Source: Pigmentiphaga aceris
GTDB lineage: Bacteria; Pseudomonadota; Gammaproteobacteria; Burkholderiales; Burkholderiaceae_B
Assembly (NCBI RefSeq): GCF_008119665.1
Contig: NZ_CP043046.1
Span: 5,332,001 to 5,396,000 of the forward strand
Length of the DNA stretch: 64,000 nt
Direction of reading: 5' to 3'
Made by a program: the position numbers and the translations under genes
Shown here: piece after piece, positions 1 to 7,662 of the stretch
Layout: each line of letters opens with the position of its first letter
Numbering within the stretch: the first letter of the stretch is position 1
The notes under the pieces: model-generated
The model's input: only the letters and a program-made list of their open reading frames with translations
Told to the model about the DNA's origin: nothing
Database searches by the model: none

Positions 1-360
1 GCACGCTGGCTGGAATACCTGCCGCGACAGAACGTGATTGCGCTGATGCAAAGCGCAGCTGCGATGGTGTTCGTGTCTCGTTATGAAGGCTTCGGATTGC
101 CGGTGATCGAGGCCTTCGCGGCCCAGTGTCCGGTCATCTGTTCCAACACGACCTCGCTGCCGGCGGTGGCGGGCGATGCCGCTCTGCAGGTCGACCCCAT
201 GGACGACGACGCCATCTCCCTGGCCATGCGTGAAGTGCTGGAAGACCATGCCGGCGTCGCGCGACGCATTGAGCTGGGCATTGCCCGGGCCCGTTCGTAC
301 ACCTGGCAGGCCTGTGCCGAGCAGACATTGCGCGTTTACCGACGCGCGGCAAAGGTATGA
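1..360 (+). CDS. Glycosyltransferase family 4 type, C-terminal part (5' truncated)
   Basis: The frame is open from base 1, so the gene begins before the window; only about 119 C-terminal residues are visible. They carry the donor-nucleotide half of a GT-B fold glycosyltransferase: the run SRYEGFGLPVIEAFA contains the E-x7-E motif of the GT4 family, followed by a segment typical of the end of the Rossmann domain (CPVICSNTTSLPAVAGDAA). Such enzymes act at the cytoplasmic face of the inner membrane and add a sugar from a nucleotide donor to a growing polysaccharide. Donor and acceptor cannot be told from this fragment. It is followed by 176 bases of A+T-rich sequence before the secretion genes, and probably belongs to the glycan locus that continues after them. 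Confidence 0.85.
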   Translation, partial: ARWLEYLPRQNVIALMQSAAAMVFVSRYEGFGLPVIEAFAAQCPVICSNTTSLPAVAGDAALQVDPMDDDAISLAMREVLEDHAGVARRIELGIARARSYTWQACAEQTLRVYRRAAKV

Positions 361-536
361 AAGGCCCTATGCGATCGCATTGAATCGAAAGATTCTCTAC
401 AAGAATGTGATGGCCGTCGCTTTTTCTGTTTTTTTATTCTTGACAAGAAGCACAGGAACAACAAAAAACTTACGCCATATGGTTTAGCTAAGGTACCATT
501 CGTCGTTGATTTACGACGTCAATTACCGGCGACCTC

Positions 537-2261
537 ATGGCGACACCGAATTCACCCCGCACCGAACTCCACTCTGCCATCTGGTCGCTGAAGCGCTACT
601 TCATCGGCGCTGGCATTTTCAGCTTCTTCATCAACCTGCTGTACCTCGTACCTTCGCTGTACATGTTGCAGGTATACGACCGTGTGCTGGCCAGCCGCAG
701 TGAGTCCACCCTGTGGATGCTGACCATCATTCTGGCCGTGCTGCTGATCATGATGGCTGCGATCGAGTGGGTGCGTTCGCGTCTGCTGGTGCAAGCGGGC
801 CTGAAGCTCGACAACGACCTGAAAGACCGTGTGTTCACGGCCACCTTCCGCAACGGTCTGCGTTACAGCGGTGCCAATGCCGGCCAGACCCTTCAAGACG
901 TCGTGCAGATTCGTCAGTTCCTGACGGGTAACGGCCTGTTCGCCTTCTTCGATGCACCCTGGGCCCCGATCTTCCTGATCGTGCTGTTCCTGTTGCACCC
1001 GGTGCTTGGTCTGGTCGCCTTGATCGGTGCCGTGATTTCGGTGTTCCTGACCTGGCTCACGGAAAAGATGACGGCTGACACCTTGAAGGAAGCCAACACG
1101 GCTGCCATCGGTGCCAATCAATACGCCACCAACACCTTGCGCAACGCTGAAGTCATCGAAGCGATGGGCATGCTGCCCAGCGTGCAGGAACGCTGGTACA
1201 AGCGCCACAAGCGCATGCTGGGCCTGCAAGCGCTGGCCAGCAACCGCGCCGGCACGATCTCGTCGATCAGCAAGTTCGTCAGCATGTTCCAACAGTCGCT
1301 GATCCTGGGCTTCGGTGCACTGCTGGTGATCGACGGCAAGATCACACCGGGAACCATGATTGCCGGCTCCATCCTGATGGGTCGTGCGCTGGCACCGATT
1401 CAGCTGGCAATTGGCACCTGGAAGGGTCTGGTGTCGGCACGTTCGTCCTACGAACGTCTGAACAAGGTGCTGGACGCCTTCCCGCATCGTCCGCGCAACA
1501 TGACGCTGCCCGCCCCCAAGGGCAATCTGGTGGCAGAAAACCTGATGGCAGCCGCCCCCGGTCAGCAAGTGCCGATTCTGCGTGGCGTGAACCTGTCCTT
1601 CACCGCCGGCACCATCGTTGGCGTGATCGGCCCCAGCGGCTGCGGCAAATCGACCCTGGCACGTGCCCTGGTCGGTGTGTGGACCCCGCTGGCCGGCAAG
1701 GTCCGTCTTGACGGCGCTGACGTGCACAACTGGAACAAGGACGAGCTTGGCCCGTTCATGGGCTACTTGCCGCAGGACATCGAACTGTTCGACGGCACCG
1801 TGGCCGAGAACATCGCCCGCTTCGGCTCGCTCGACCCCGAGAAAATCATTGCAGCCGCCCAGATGGCAGGCGTGCACGACATGATCTTGCGCTTTCCGCA
1901 AGGCTACGACACCCCCATCGGTATTGGTGGCGGCGTGCTGTCGGGCGGACAACGCCAACGCATTGCGCTGGCACGTGCGCTGTACGACATCCCTTCGCTG
2001 GTGGTGCTGGACGAGCCCAACTCCAACCTGGACGACCAGGGTGAAGCCGCGCTGGTGCAGGCAGTACGTACCTTGAAGACTCGTGGCAAGACCGTTGTGA
2101 TCGTGACGCACCGCATGAGCATTTTGCAGGCGGTCGATCACCTGGTTGTCATGCGCGACGGCGTGGTGCAGGGCCAAGGCCCGCGCGACGAAGTGCTGCG
2201 CGCCATTCAGCAACAGAATGCCCCGACTGCGCCGGCTGGTGCCGCTGCGCGTATTGCCTGA
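537..2261 (+). CDS. Type I secretion ABC exporter, permease/ATPase (PrtD/HlyB family)
   Basis: The product is 574 residues, the usual length for PrtD/AprD-type exporters that lack the N-terminal C39 peptidase-like domain. The first 300 residues hold the membrane domain (for example the stretch near 20-45 and IILAVLLIMMAAIEW near 60). The ATPase domain has a Walker A (GPSGCGKST, about residue 362), the ABC signature (LSGGQRQRIALARAL, about 467) and Walker B with its glutamate (LVVLDEP, about 488). In the family it energises one-step export of proteins carrying a C-terminal signal across both membranes, together with an HlyD-type adaptor and a TolC-type channel. Both partners follow on the same strand (2364 and 3740). 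The small DUF4214 protein at 6486 and the two large ones at 32781 and 45899 are its likely cargo (inference). The ATG at 537 has only a weak ribosome binding site. Confidence 0.93.
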   Translation: MATPNSPRTELHSAIWSLKRYFIGAGIFSFFINLLYLVPSLYMLQVYDRVLASRSESTLWMLTIILAVLLIMMAAIEWVRSRLLVQAGLKLDNDLKDRVFTATFRNGLRYSGANAGQTLQDVVQIRQFLTGNGLFAFFDAPWAPIFLIVLFLLHPVLGLVALIGAVISVFLTWLTEKMTADTLKEANTAAIGANQYATNTLRNAEVIEAMGMLPSVQERWYKRHKRMLGLQALASNRAGTISSISKFVSMFQQSLILGFGALLVIDGKITPGTMIAGSILMGRALAPIQLAIGTWKGLVSARSSYERLNKVLDAFPHRPRNMTLPAPKGNLVAENLMAAAPGQQVPILRGVNLSFTAGTIVGVIGPSGCGKSTLARALVGVWTPLAGKVRLDGADVHNWNKDELGPFMGYLPQDIELFDGTVAENIARFGSLDPEKIIAAAQMAGVHDMILRFPQGYDTPIGIGGGVLSGGQRQRIALARALYDIPSLVVLDEPNSNLDDQGEAALVQAVRTLKTRGKTVVIVTHRMSILQAVDHLVVMRDGVVQGQGPRDEVLRAIQQQNAPTAPAGAAARIA

Positions 2262-2363
2262 GCCTGACGCTTACGCCTGGCTTGCCCCGGCCGTGTCGCA
2301 CGGTCATCGATTTACCCGCCCCCGGCCGCAGGCCGTGGGCACCCCAACTGTCTGGATCGAAGA

Positions 2364-3737
2364 ATGAGCTGGTTCACCCGCAAGAGCGATGAACAGAAAT
2401 TGGCCGATGTGAGCAAAGCAGCCGACCGTGTCGAGCTGTCCGGCGATCCCGGCCACATCATGCGCAAGGGTTTGCTGTTCCTGGTGCTGGGCCTTGGCGG
2501 CCTGTTGGCATGGTCGGTGTTCGCGGAACTCGACGAGGCTGTGCCGGCCCCCGGTTCGGTGTCCATCCTGTCGCAGCGCAAGACCGTGCAGCATCCTGGC
2601 GGCGGCGTGATCTCGAAGGTACTGGTGCGCGAAGCCCAGGACGTCAAGGAAGGCGACGTGCTGGTCGAGATGGTGGACACCCAGACCCGCGCCAACTACG
2701 ACGCCCTGCAATACGAGTGGTATTCGCTGAAAGCGACCGAAGCCCGTCTGATGGCAGAAAAGAGCGGCGCGCGTGAAATCCGCTTCGACCAAGGCCTGAT
2801 CGACGCGCAGAAGAACCCCTACGGCAACGCCAAAGCCGCGTCTGAGTTCATGGCCTTGCAAACCCAGTTGTTCCAGACCCGCCGTTCGTCGCTGGAAAGC
2901 GAACTGGCCGTGCTTGAACAGAATCGCGCCGGCATCGAAGCCCAGACGCGTGGCCTGCGCGCACAATTGAGCGGCCGCACCGCCCAGTTGGACCTGGTGA
3001 CACGCCAGCTGAAAGACAGCCGCAGCCTGGCTCAGGAAGGCTACCTGACCCGCAACCGCCTGTTCGAAGAAGAGCGCACCGCCGCCGATCTGAACAGCCA
3101 GACGCTGGACATCCAGGCCAACATTTCCCGCCTGGCCAGTGCCCAGATGGAACTGGCAGCACGCCGCGAACAACGCCTGCGTGACTTCGTGCGCGATGTA
3201 GACACCCAGATGGCACAGACCGCTGCCCAACTGGCCACCAGCACCGAACGCATCCGCTCGGCAGAAGTGGACCTGGAACGCACCCGCGTGCGTGCCCCGG
3301 TCACAGGCCAGGTGGTGCAGTTGCAGGTTCAAACCACGGGTGCCGTGCTGAACCCGGGCGCGCACTTGATGGACATCGTGCCGCGCGACGAACAGCTGAT
3401 TCTGGAAGCCCAGGTGCCGCTGCAGATGGTTGACCGCATTGCTGCCGGCATGCCTGCCGACATCCGCTTCCACGGTTTCACCGACTTCCAGCACCTGAAC
3501 GTCGACGGCACGGTGCTGTCGGTATCCGGTGACCGCCTGGTCGACCCCAACACGCACGCTGCCTACTACCTGGCACGCGTGTCGGTCACCCAGGAAGGCA
3601 TGAAAGCACTTGGCCACCGCGTGCTGGTGCCCGGTATGCCCGCCGACGTGATGATTCGTGTGGGTGAACGCAGCGCCCTGCGTTACCTGACCGACCCGTT
3701 GCGCAAGCGACTGTCTTCGTCGATGACGGAGCACTAA
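2364..3737 (+). CDS. Type I secretion periplasmic adaptor (HlyD/PrtE family)
   Basis: The 457-residue membrane fusion protein joins the inner-membrane exporter to the outer-membrane channel. One N-terminal membrane segment (GLLFLVLGLGGLLAWSVFAE, about residues 35-54) follows a short cytoplasmic tail. Next come a lipoyl half-motif (PGSVSILSQRKTVQHPGGG), a long alpha-helical hairpin rich in Q, E, R and A (about 110-310), the second half (RTRVRAPVTGQVVQLQVQT) and a C-terminal beta-barrel region. It lies 102 bases after the ABC exporter and 2 bases before the TolC-type gene, so the three are almost certainly one transcript. The start ATG follows GAAGA only two bases upstream, which is an indifferent site. 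Family assignment is firm; substrate specificity is not visible. Confidence 0.93.
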   Translation: MSWFTRKSDEQKLADVSKAADRVELSGDPGHIMRKGLLFLVLGLGGLLAWSVFAELDEAVPAPGSVSILSQRKTVQHPGGGVISKVLVREAQDVKEGDVLVEMVDTQTRANYDALQYEWYSLKATEARLMAEKSGAREIRFDQGLIDAQKNPYGNAKAASEFMALQTQLFQTRRSSLESELAVLEQNRAGIEAQTRGLRAQLSGRTAQLDLVTRQLKDSRSLAQEGYLTRNRLFEEERTAADLNSQTLDIQANISRLASAQMELAARREQRLRDFVRDVDTQMAQTAAQLATSTERIRSAEVDLERTRVRAPVTGQVVQLQVQTTGAVLNPGAHLMDIVPRDEQLILEAQVPLQMVDRIAAGMPADIRFHGFTDFQHLNVDGTVLSVSGDRLVDPNTHAAYYLARVSVTQEGMKALGHRVLVPGMPADVMIRVGERSALRYLTDPLRKRLSSSMTEH

Positions 3738-3739
3738 GC

Positions 3740-5350
3740 ATGCACGCAATCAAGCGCCCAGGCACCCGATTCAGCAAGACGGTTCTTGCCCTGATCCTGT
3801 TCGGCCCGGCGGCAAGCGTCTTTGCGCAAACCGCCCCGCCGCCGACCTTCCAGCAGGCTCCCTTGCCCGCCCGCAGCCAATACAGCTACGGCGCAAACCG
3901 CGACGCCCTGCGCGGCCAGGAAAATGGAACGGCGGCCAAACCGACGCCCGTAGACATGGGCGCGCCAGCCGGCAGCAAGAACGGCCGCGCCGATGGTCTG
4001 ATGCCCGATCTGTCGCAGATCCTGAATCGCGCCGATGCCGACATCGCCGGTGACAACGCCACCGGTCCGCGCATGGACCTGATCAGCATCTACCGCAAGG
4101 CACTGGAAAACGATCCCGACTGGCTCGCGGCACAGTCCGAGAACCAGGCCATGCAGGAAGAGCCCAACCGCGCGCGCTCGTCTTTGCTGCCGCAGTTGTC
4201 GTTCTCCGGTACGTACTACAAGACCAGCAATCAGCAAGGTTTCCTGGGTGAGCTGTCGCGACGTCCCGGTGTCGAGCAAAGCTACGACAGCAAGAGCTAT
4301 GTGCTGCAACTGCGCCAGCCGGTCTACCGCCCGCAGGCCTGGGCGCAATACCAGCAGTCGCAAGCCCAGGTTGGCGTCGCAGACGCCCAGCTTGGCAAGG
4401 ATCGCAACGAACTCGCGCGCCGGGTTGCCGAAGACTACTTCGACCTGCTGTTCCAGCAAGAGCGCCTGCGCCTGGCCGAAGCCAAACGCAGCGCCCTGTC
4501 CACCACCGCCTCGCAAGCCGAGCGTGGTTATTCGGGCGGTATCTACACGCTGACCGACGTGTTCGAGACGCGCTCGCGTCTCGACCTGTCGAACGCCGAA
4601 TACCTGGAAACCCAGAACGCCGTGCGCGCAGCACGCCGCAAGCTTGAATCGCTGGTGAACCAGCCCATCGGCACGCTGGCCCCGATCCAGCCCGAACAGA
4701 TGCTGCTGGACGGTCCCTACCCGGCCCGCCAGGAAGCCTGGATTGAGCAAGCCCAGGAAACCAGCCAGGACGTGATCGGCGCGCGCTTCAACATCGAGAT
4801 CGCCCGACAGGAAATCGCCAAACAACGCAGTGGCCACCTGCCGACGCTGGACCTGATCGCCCAACGCCAATACGCAGAAAGCGACACGACCAACAACATC
4901 GGCGAACGCAACACGTCCACCTCGGTGGGTGTGCAGGTCAGCATCCCGATCTACGCAGGCGGTGGTGTCAGCGCCAGCGTGCGTCAGGCCGCCAGCAGGC
5001 TGGACCGTGCGCAGCAGCAGCTGGAAGGCGCGCAGCGCAAGATCCAGCTGCAAGTGGTGCAGGAATTCGAATCGATCCAGCAAGGCGTGGAACAGATCCG
5101 TGCTTATGAGCAGGCGGTCACGTCAGCCGAAGAATCGTACAAGGGCACGCGCCGCAGTATCGATGCAGGTACGCGCACAACGGTGGACTTGCTTAACGCC
5201 GCGCAGCAGATCTTCGATGCCCGTGCATCGCTGGCTCGGGCTCGGTATGGGTACGCGCTGGCAACGGTGCGATTGAAGGCGGCGGCGGGGAATCTGAACG
5301 AGTTTGACCTGGAAGGGATTAATCGGTGGCTTCGGCCGCCAGAGTTATGA
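3740..5350 (+). CDS. TolC-family outer membrane channel of a type I secretion system
   Basis: The protein is 536 residues with a signal peptide (VLALILFGPAASVFAQ, cleavage after the VFA box near residue 30). A roughly 80-residue low-complexity stretch then precedes the first TolC repeat, which is longer than usual. The mature part has the two repeated outer-membrane-efflux units: YRKALENDPDWLAAQSENQA near 115, and the second half starting near TSQDVIGARFNIEIARQEIA. TolC-type trimers form the exit duct through the outer membrane. The gene starts 2 bases after the adaptor stop and ends in front of a clear intrinsic terminator (5399-5430), which closes the exporter operon. The last 60 codons are slightly less biased than the rest. 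Confidence 0.93.
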   Translation: MHAIKRPGTRFSKTVLALILFGPAASVFAQTAPPPTFQQAPLPARSQYSYGANRDALRGQENGTAAKPTPVDMGAPAGSKNGRADGLMPDLSQILNRADADIAGDNATGPRMDLISIYRKALENDPDWLAAQSENQAMQEEPNRARSSLLPQLSFSGTYYKTSNQQGFLGELSRRPGVEQSYDSKSYVLQLRQPVYRPQAWAQYQQSQAQVGVADAQLGKDRNELARRVAEDYFDLLFQQERLRLAEAKRSALSTTASQAERGYSGGIYTLTDVFETRSRLDLSNAEYLETQNAVRAARRKLESLVNQPIGTLAPIQPEQMLLDGPYPARQEAWIEQAQETSQDVIGARFNIEIARQEIAKQRSGHLPTLDLIAQRQYAESDTTNNIGERNTSTSVGVQVSIPIYAGGGVSASVRQAASRLDRAQQQLEGAQRKIQLQVVQEFESIQQGVEQIRAYEQAVTSAEESYKGTRRSIDAGTRTTVDLLNAAQQIFDARASLARARYGYALATVRLKAAAGNLNEFDLEGINRWLRPPEL

Positions 5351-5398
5351 TTAACCGAAGATGCATAACAAAAGACGATTCTTAGCAGTATTTTGATC

Positions 5399-5437
5399 AA
5401 GGCCTCACCAATTTGGATGAGGCCTTTTTTATTTTTA
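5399..5437 (+). terminator. Intrinsic terminator of the type I secretion operon
   Basis: Arms AAGGCCTCA (5399-5407) and TGAGGCCTT (5418-5426) pair perfectly around a 10-base loop. They are followed by a T-rich tract interrupted by a single A (5425-5437). It lies 48 bases after the TolC-type stop codon. Confidence 0.9.
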
Positions 5438-5582
5438 TCAGGTAGTATCCGCCTGGATTCTAAACAATGTTAAGCACTCAGTAAGTTTTTCTCTGACGAA
5501 ACCCTTACAGTGTCTGTAAAACTTTGTTTATCATTTCAGTTACGGGTCGCCTTGGCTCATATCTTCTGCCACGTAGACCACC

Positions 5583-6470
5583 ATGAGCCAGTTAGATCAA
5601 TTCCGGATCACATCGAGGATCGTTGCGCTCGAGCCCGGGCTGCACATCTTTCGATACGCCACGCAATTGAACGGCGACGAAGTCGTGCTACTTACCCTTC
5701 AGCCCTCGCCTGTCGGCAAAGGCCAAGTCGACTTCTTTCCAGGTGAAGGCGTATCCCGCAACACCCTTGCGCGTCTGGGCGACTGCCTGATTGCGCGGGT
5801 CAAGTCCGCCACAGCGGGCATCCTGGTTACCGAATACAGATCGGCCAGCGCCACCAGTTTGGTCGACTTGCGACTGGACCGGATCGACACCTCGGCCAAT
5901 ATCGTCCGCGACGCCAGCACCACCAACGCTGCGCAAGCCCGCCCGGCAGTCGCCGGCCCCCAGCCAGAAAAGCTTGTGCTGTCTGGCTCGGTGCAAGGCC
6001 GCGGCGCGGTCATGGCTGCCAGCAATGCCAACGACTGGTTGGGCAATCCGGAAGGCCAACACGCGCTGGAAGGTTTTGCCATCACCTGGGCCGACCAGCC
6101 CAGCGGCGTGGAACTCATCTACACCGGTCGTACACGCGACCTGGGTCAGCTGCCCGCCACGCGTTCAGGCAGCTACCTGGGCACACGCAACCAGCAGCAA
6201 CCGATCTACAGCATCTCTTTCATACTTGCCGGCCCACGCGCCGACGAGTACGAACTGTCCGGCCAAGTGGCATTCTCGGGTCAACCTCCGCAAGCCCTTC
6301 AGCCAGGACTCGCACTCGCCGGCCCTACCGGACGCGAGCCCTTAATCGCGTTGCGCCCGCGCATCGTCGCCAAGCCAAGCCCCCACGCTGCCCGCTCCCC
6401 GGGCCTGGCTGCTCAAAGCGACCGCCTTGCCACGCAACCGCCTGCCTGGTCCCGCCAGGCGAACACTTAA
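5583..6470 (+). CDS. Hypothetical protein between type I secretion genes and DUF4214 cargo
   Basis: The product is 295 residues and I do not recognise a family. No signal peptide or membrane segment is visible. The first 105 residues (starting MSQLDQFRITSRIVALEPG) look like a compact beta-rich domain. A spacer follows, and a second beta-rich domain (about 135-250) contains WADQPSGVELIYTGRTRDLG and YSISFILAGP, reminiscent of a jelly-roll or carbohydrate-binding fold. The C-terminus is proline/alanine-rich and probably disordered. It starts 146 bases after the exporter operon terminator and stops 15 bases before the DUF4214 gene at 6486, so the two are probably co-transcribed. Being cytosolic and next to a presumed secreted protein, a role as accessory, chaperone or modifier of the cargo is possible, but that is inference only. 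Confidence 0.75.
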   Translation: MSQLDQFRITSRIVALEPGLHIFRYATQLNGDEVVLLTLQPSPVGKGQVDFFPGEGVSRNTLARLGDCLIARVKSATAGILVTEYRSASATSLVDLRLDRIDTSANIVRDASTTNAAQARPAVAGPQPEKLVLSGSVQGRGAVMAASNANDWLGNPEGQHALEGFAITWADQPSGVELIYTGRTRDLGQLPATRSGSYLGTRNQQQPIYSISFILAGPRADEYELSGQVAFSGQPPQALQPGLALAGPTGREPLIALRPRIVAKPSPHAARSPGLAAQSDRLATQPPAWSRQANT

Positions 6471-6474
6471 TTCG

Positions 6475-6480
6475 AAGGAA
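6475..6480 (+). promoter_or_regulatory. Ribosome binding site deciding a TTG start
   Basis: AAGGAA sits five bases before the TTG at 6486. No ATG lies nearby in this frame, so the site supports TTG as the true start of the DUF4214 gene. Confidence 0.75.
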
Positions 6481-6485
6481 AGAAA

Positions 6486-7538
6486 TTGGCACAGTACGAC
6501 CAAGACCTTACGCAGGAAGAGTTTCAGAACAACATCAACGGATCGGATTTATCGACTGAAACCAAGTCGAAAATCCTGGAACTGATTGGCACCGACGGCA
6601 CGGTCAACGTCAAGACCTGGGACGGTTTGACTCCGGCCACCGCTGGCGATGCGCCGGCTCAGGTGCTGATCGTGTCGCCCACCATTCTGCCCGGGTCGGA
6701 CGGCACGACCGTGCTCGATCTGCCGGCCGACCTTCTGGGTTCGGTGAAGACCTGGGTCTTCGACACCACCGAAAACATCTCTGCCAACTTCAACACCATC
6801 GATCGCGTGATCGTGGGTGGTTCGGGTGAGAACACCTTCGTGGTCAACGGCGACCACGACACCACCATCGTGGGCAACAACAAGACCGATACCTTCACCA
6901 CCACGGGCGGCAATGACCGCATCGAGGCAGGTACCGGCACGACGACCGTCAACACCGGTGCAGGCTTCGACATCGTCGTGGCCAAGGGCTCGGCCGACGA
7001 CTACGACGTGACCATCGTCGACGGCGCACTGGTGCTCAAGAGCAAGGCCGGTGCGGGCGTTGCCGACACCACCATCACCGCCAAGGACGTGAACTTCATC
7101 GAATTCTCGAACACGGTGGGCGGTTCCCTGGCTGACAACAAGTCGATCGCGATCGTGGGCGATGCAGCCAGCGCAACCGTGGTTCGCCTGTACGACGGTC
7201 TGCTGGGCCGCAACGCCGAAAGCAGCGGCGCCAAGTTCTGGGTCGACGCCCAGGCCAAGGGCACCTCGCTCGAGACGATTGCAACCGCATTCCTGAACTC
7301 CACCGAGTTCCAGACTGCACACGCCAACCTCAGCAACGAGCAGTTCGTGTCGCTGCTGTACACGCAAGGCCTGCAACGCACGGACGCGGGTGCTGCCGAT
7401 GCCGAAGGCGTGAAGTTCTGGGTCGACGCCCTGAACAACAACGTGTCGCGCGCAGAAGTTGCGGTCGGCATCGTTGGCTCGGCGGAAGCCACCACGGGCA
7501 CCGACGCTCACATCAAGATCGTCGACGGCTTGGTCTGA
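6486..7538 (+). CDS. DUF4214 protein with RTX-like beta-roll, likely type I secretion cargo
   Basis: The protein is 350 residues, acidic, without cysteine and without a Sec signal peptide, as expected for type I secretion substrates. The middle (about 105-170) has a degenerate RTX-like repeat region (VGGSGENTF, TTGGNDRIEAGTGTTTVNTG, GAGFDIVVAKG). The C-terminal third (about 225-345) holds a DUF4214 module with two GR-x-FW units (LLGRNAESSGAKFW and AADAEGVKFW). The closeness to the exporter operon and the shared DUF4214 modules of the proteins at 32781 and 45899 suggest a secreted surface or matrix protein. The start is TTG with a good ribosome binding site. Two strong hairpins follow (7562-7628), so it is likely transcribed at high level and insulated. 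Its DUF4214 domain is C-terminal, whereas the two large paralogues carry it N-terminally. Confidence 0.85.
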   Translation: MAQYDQDLTQEEFQNNINGSDLSTETKSKILELIGTDGTVNVKTWDGLTPATAGDAPAQVLIVSPTILPGSDGTTVLDLPADLLGSVKTWVFDTTENISANFNTIDRVIVGGSGENTFVVNGDHDTTIVGNNKTDTFTTTGGNDRIEAGTGTTTVNTGAGFDIVVAKGSADDYDVTIVDGALVLKSKAGAGVADTTITAKDVNFIEFSNTVGGSLADNKSIAIVGDAASATVVRLYDGLLGRNAESSGAKFWVDAQAKGTSLETIATAFLNSTEFQTAHANLSNEQFVSLLYTQGLQRTDAGAADAEGVKFWVDALNNNVSRAEVAVGIVGSAEATTGTDAHIKIVDGLV

Positions 7539-7561
7539 TCCGCAAGGATTGAGACTTGAGC

Positions 7562-7593
7562 CCCATACTGCCCACACCGGTGGGCAGTATGGG
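7562..7593 (+). terminator. Perfect 14-bp hairpin after the DUF4214 gene
   Basis: Arms CCCATACTGCCCAC (7562-7575) and its exact complement (7580-7593) enclose a 4-base loop. No T tract follows, so on its own it may act as an RNA-stabilising hairpin rather than a terminator. It is followed 5 bases later by a second hairpin. Confidence 0.75.
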
Positions 7594-7598
7594 AATGC

Positions 7599-7628
7599 GT
7601 GGAGGCCTCCGGGCCTCCACGCTTTCTT
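7599..7628 (+). terminator. Second hairpin with T-rich tail
   Basis: Arms GTGGAGGCC (7599-7607) and GGCCTCCAC (7612-7620) enclose a 4-base loop, then GCTTTCTT. With the preceding hairpin it forms a double stop between the cargo gene and the glycosyltransferase at 7663. Confidence 0.75.
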
Positions 7629-7662
7629 AAAGAAGACAGTTTCACACTCGCGTGGCCTATCG

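Noticed and set aside
440..470. TTGACA box upstream of the exporter operon as a sigma-70 promoter
   Set aside because: No matching -10 box at the right distance, so I cannot claim a promoter.
552..2213. Long minus-strand open frame opposite the ABC exporter
   Set aside because: Histidine- and glutamine-rich translation typical of the reverse complement of a high-GC gene; the plus strand has complete ABC motifs.
2304..3749. Long minus-strand frame opposite the adaptor gene
   Set aside because: Same shadow composition; no family features.
3734..5083. Long minus-strand frame opposite the TolC-type gene
   Set aside because: Shadow of a real gene with signal peptide and TolC repeats.
6486..7538. 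Small DUF4214 protein as a serralysin-type protease
   Set aside because: The exporter is PrtD-like, but the protein has no HEXXH zinc motif.
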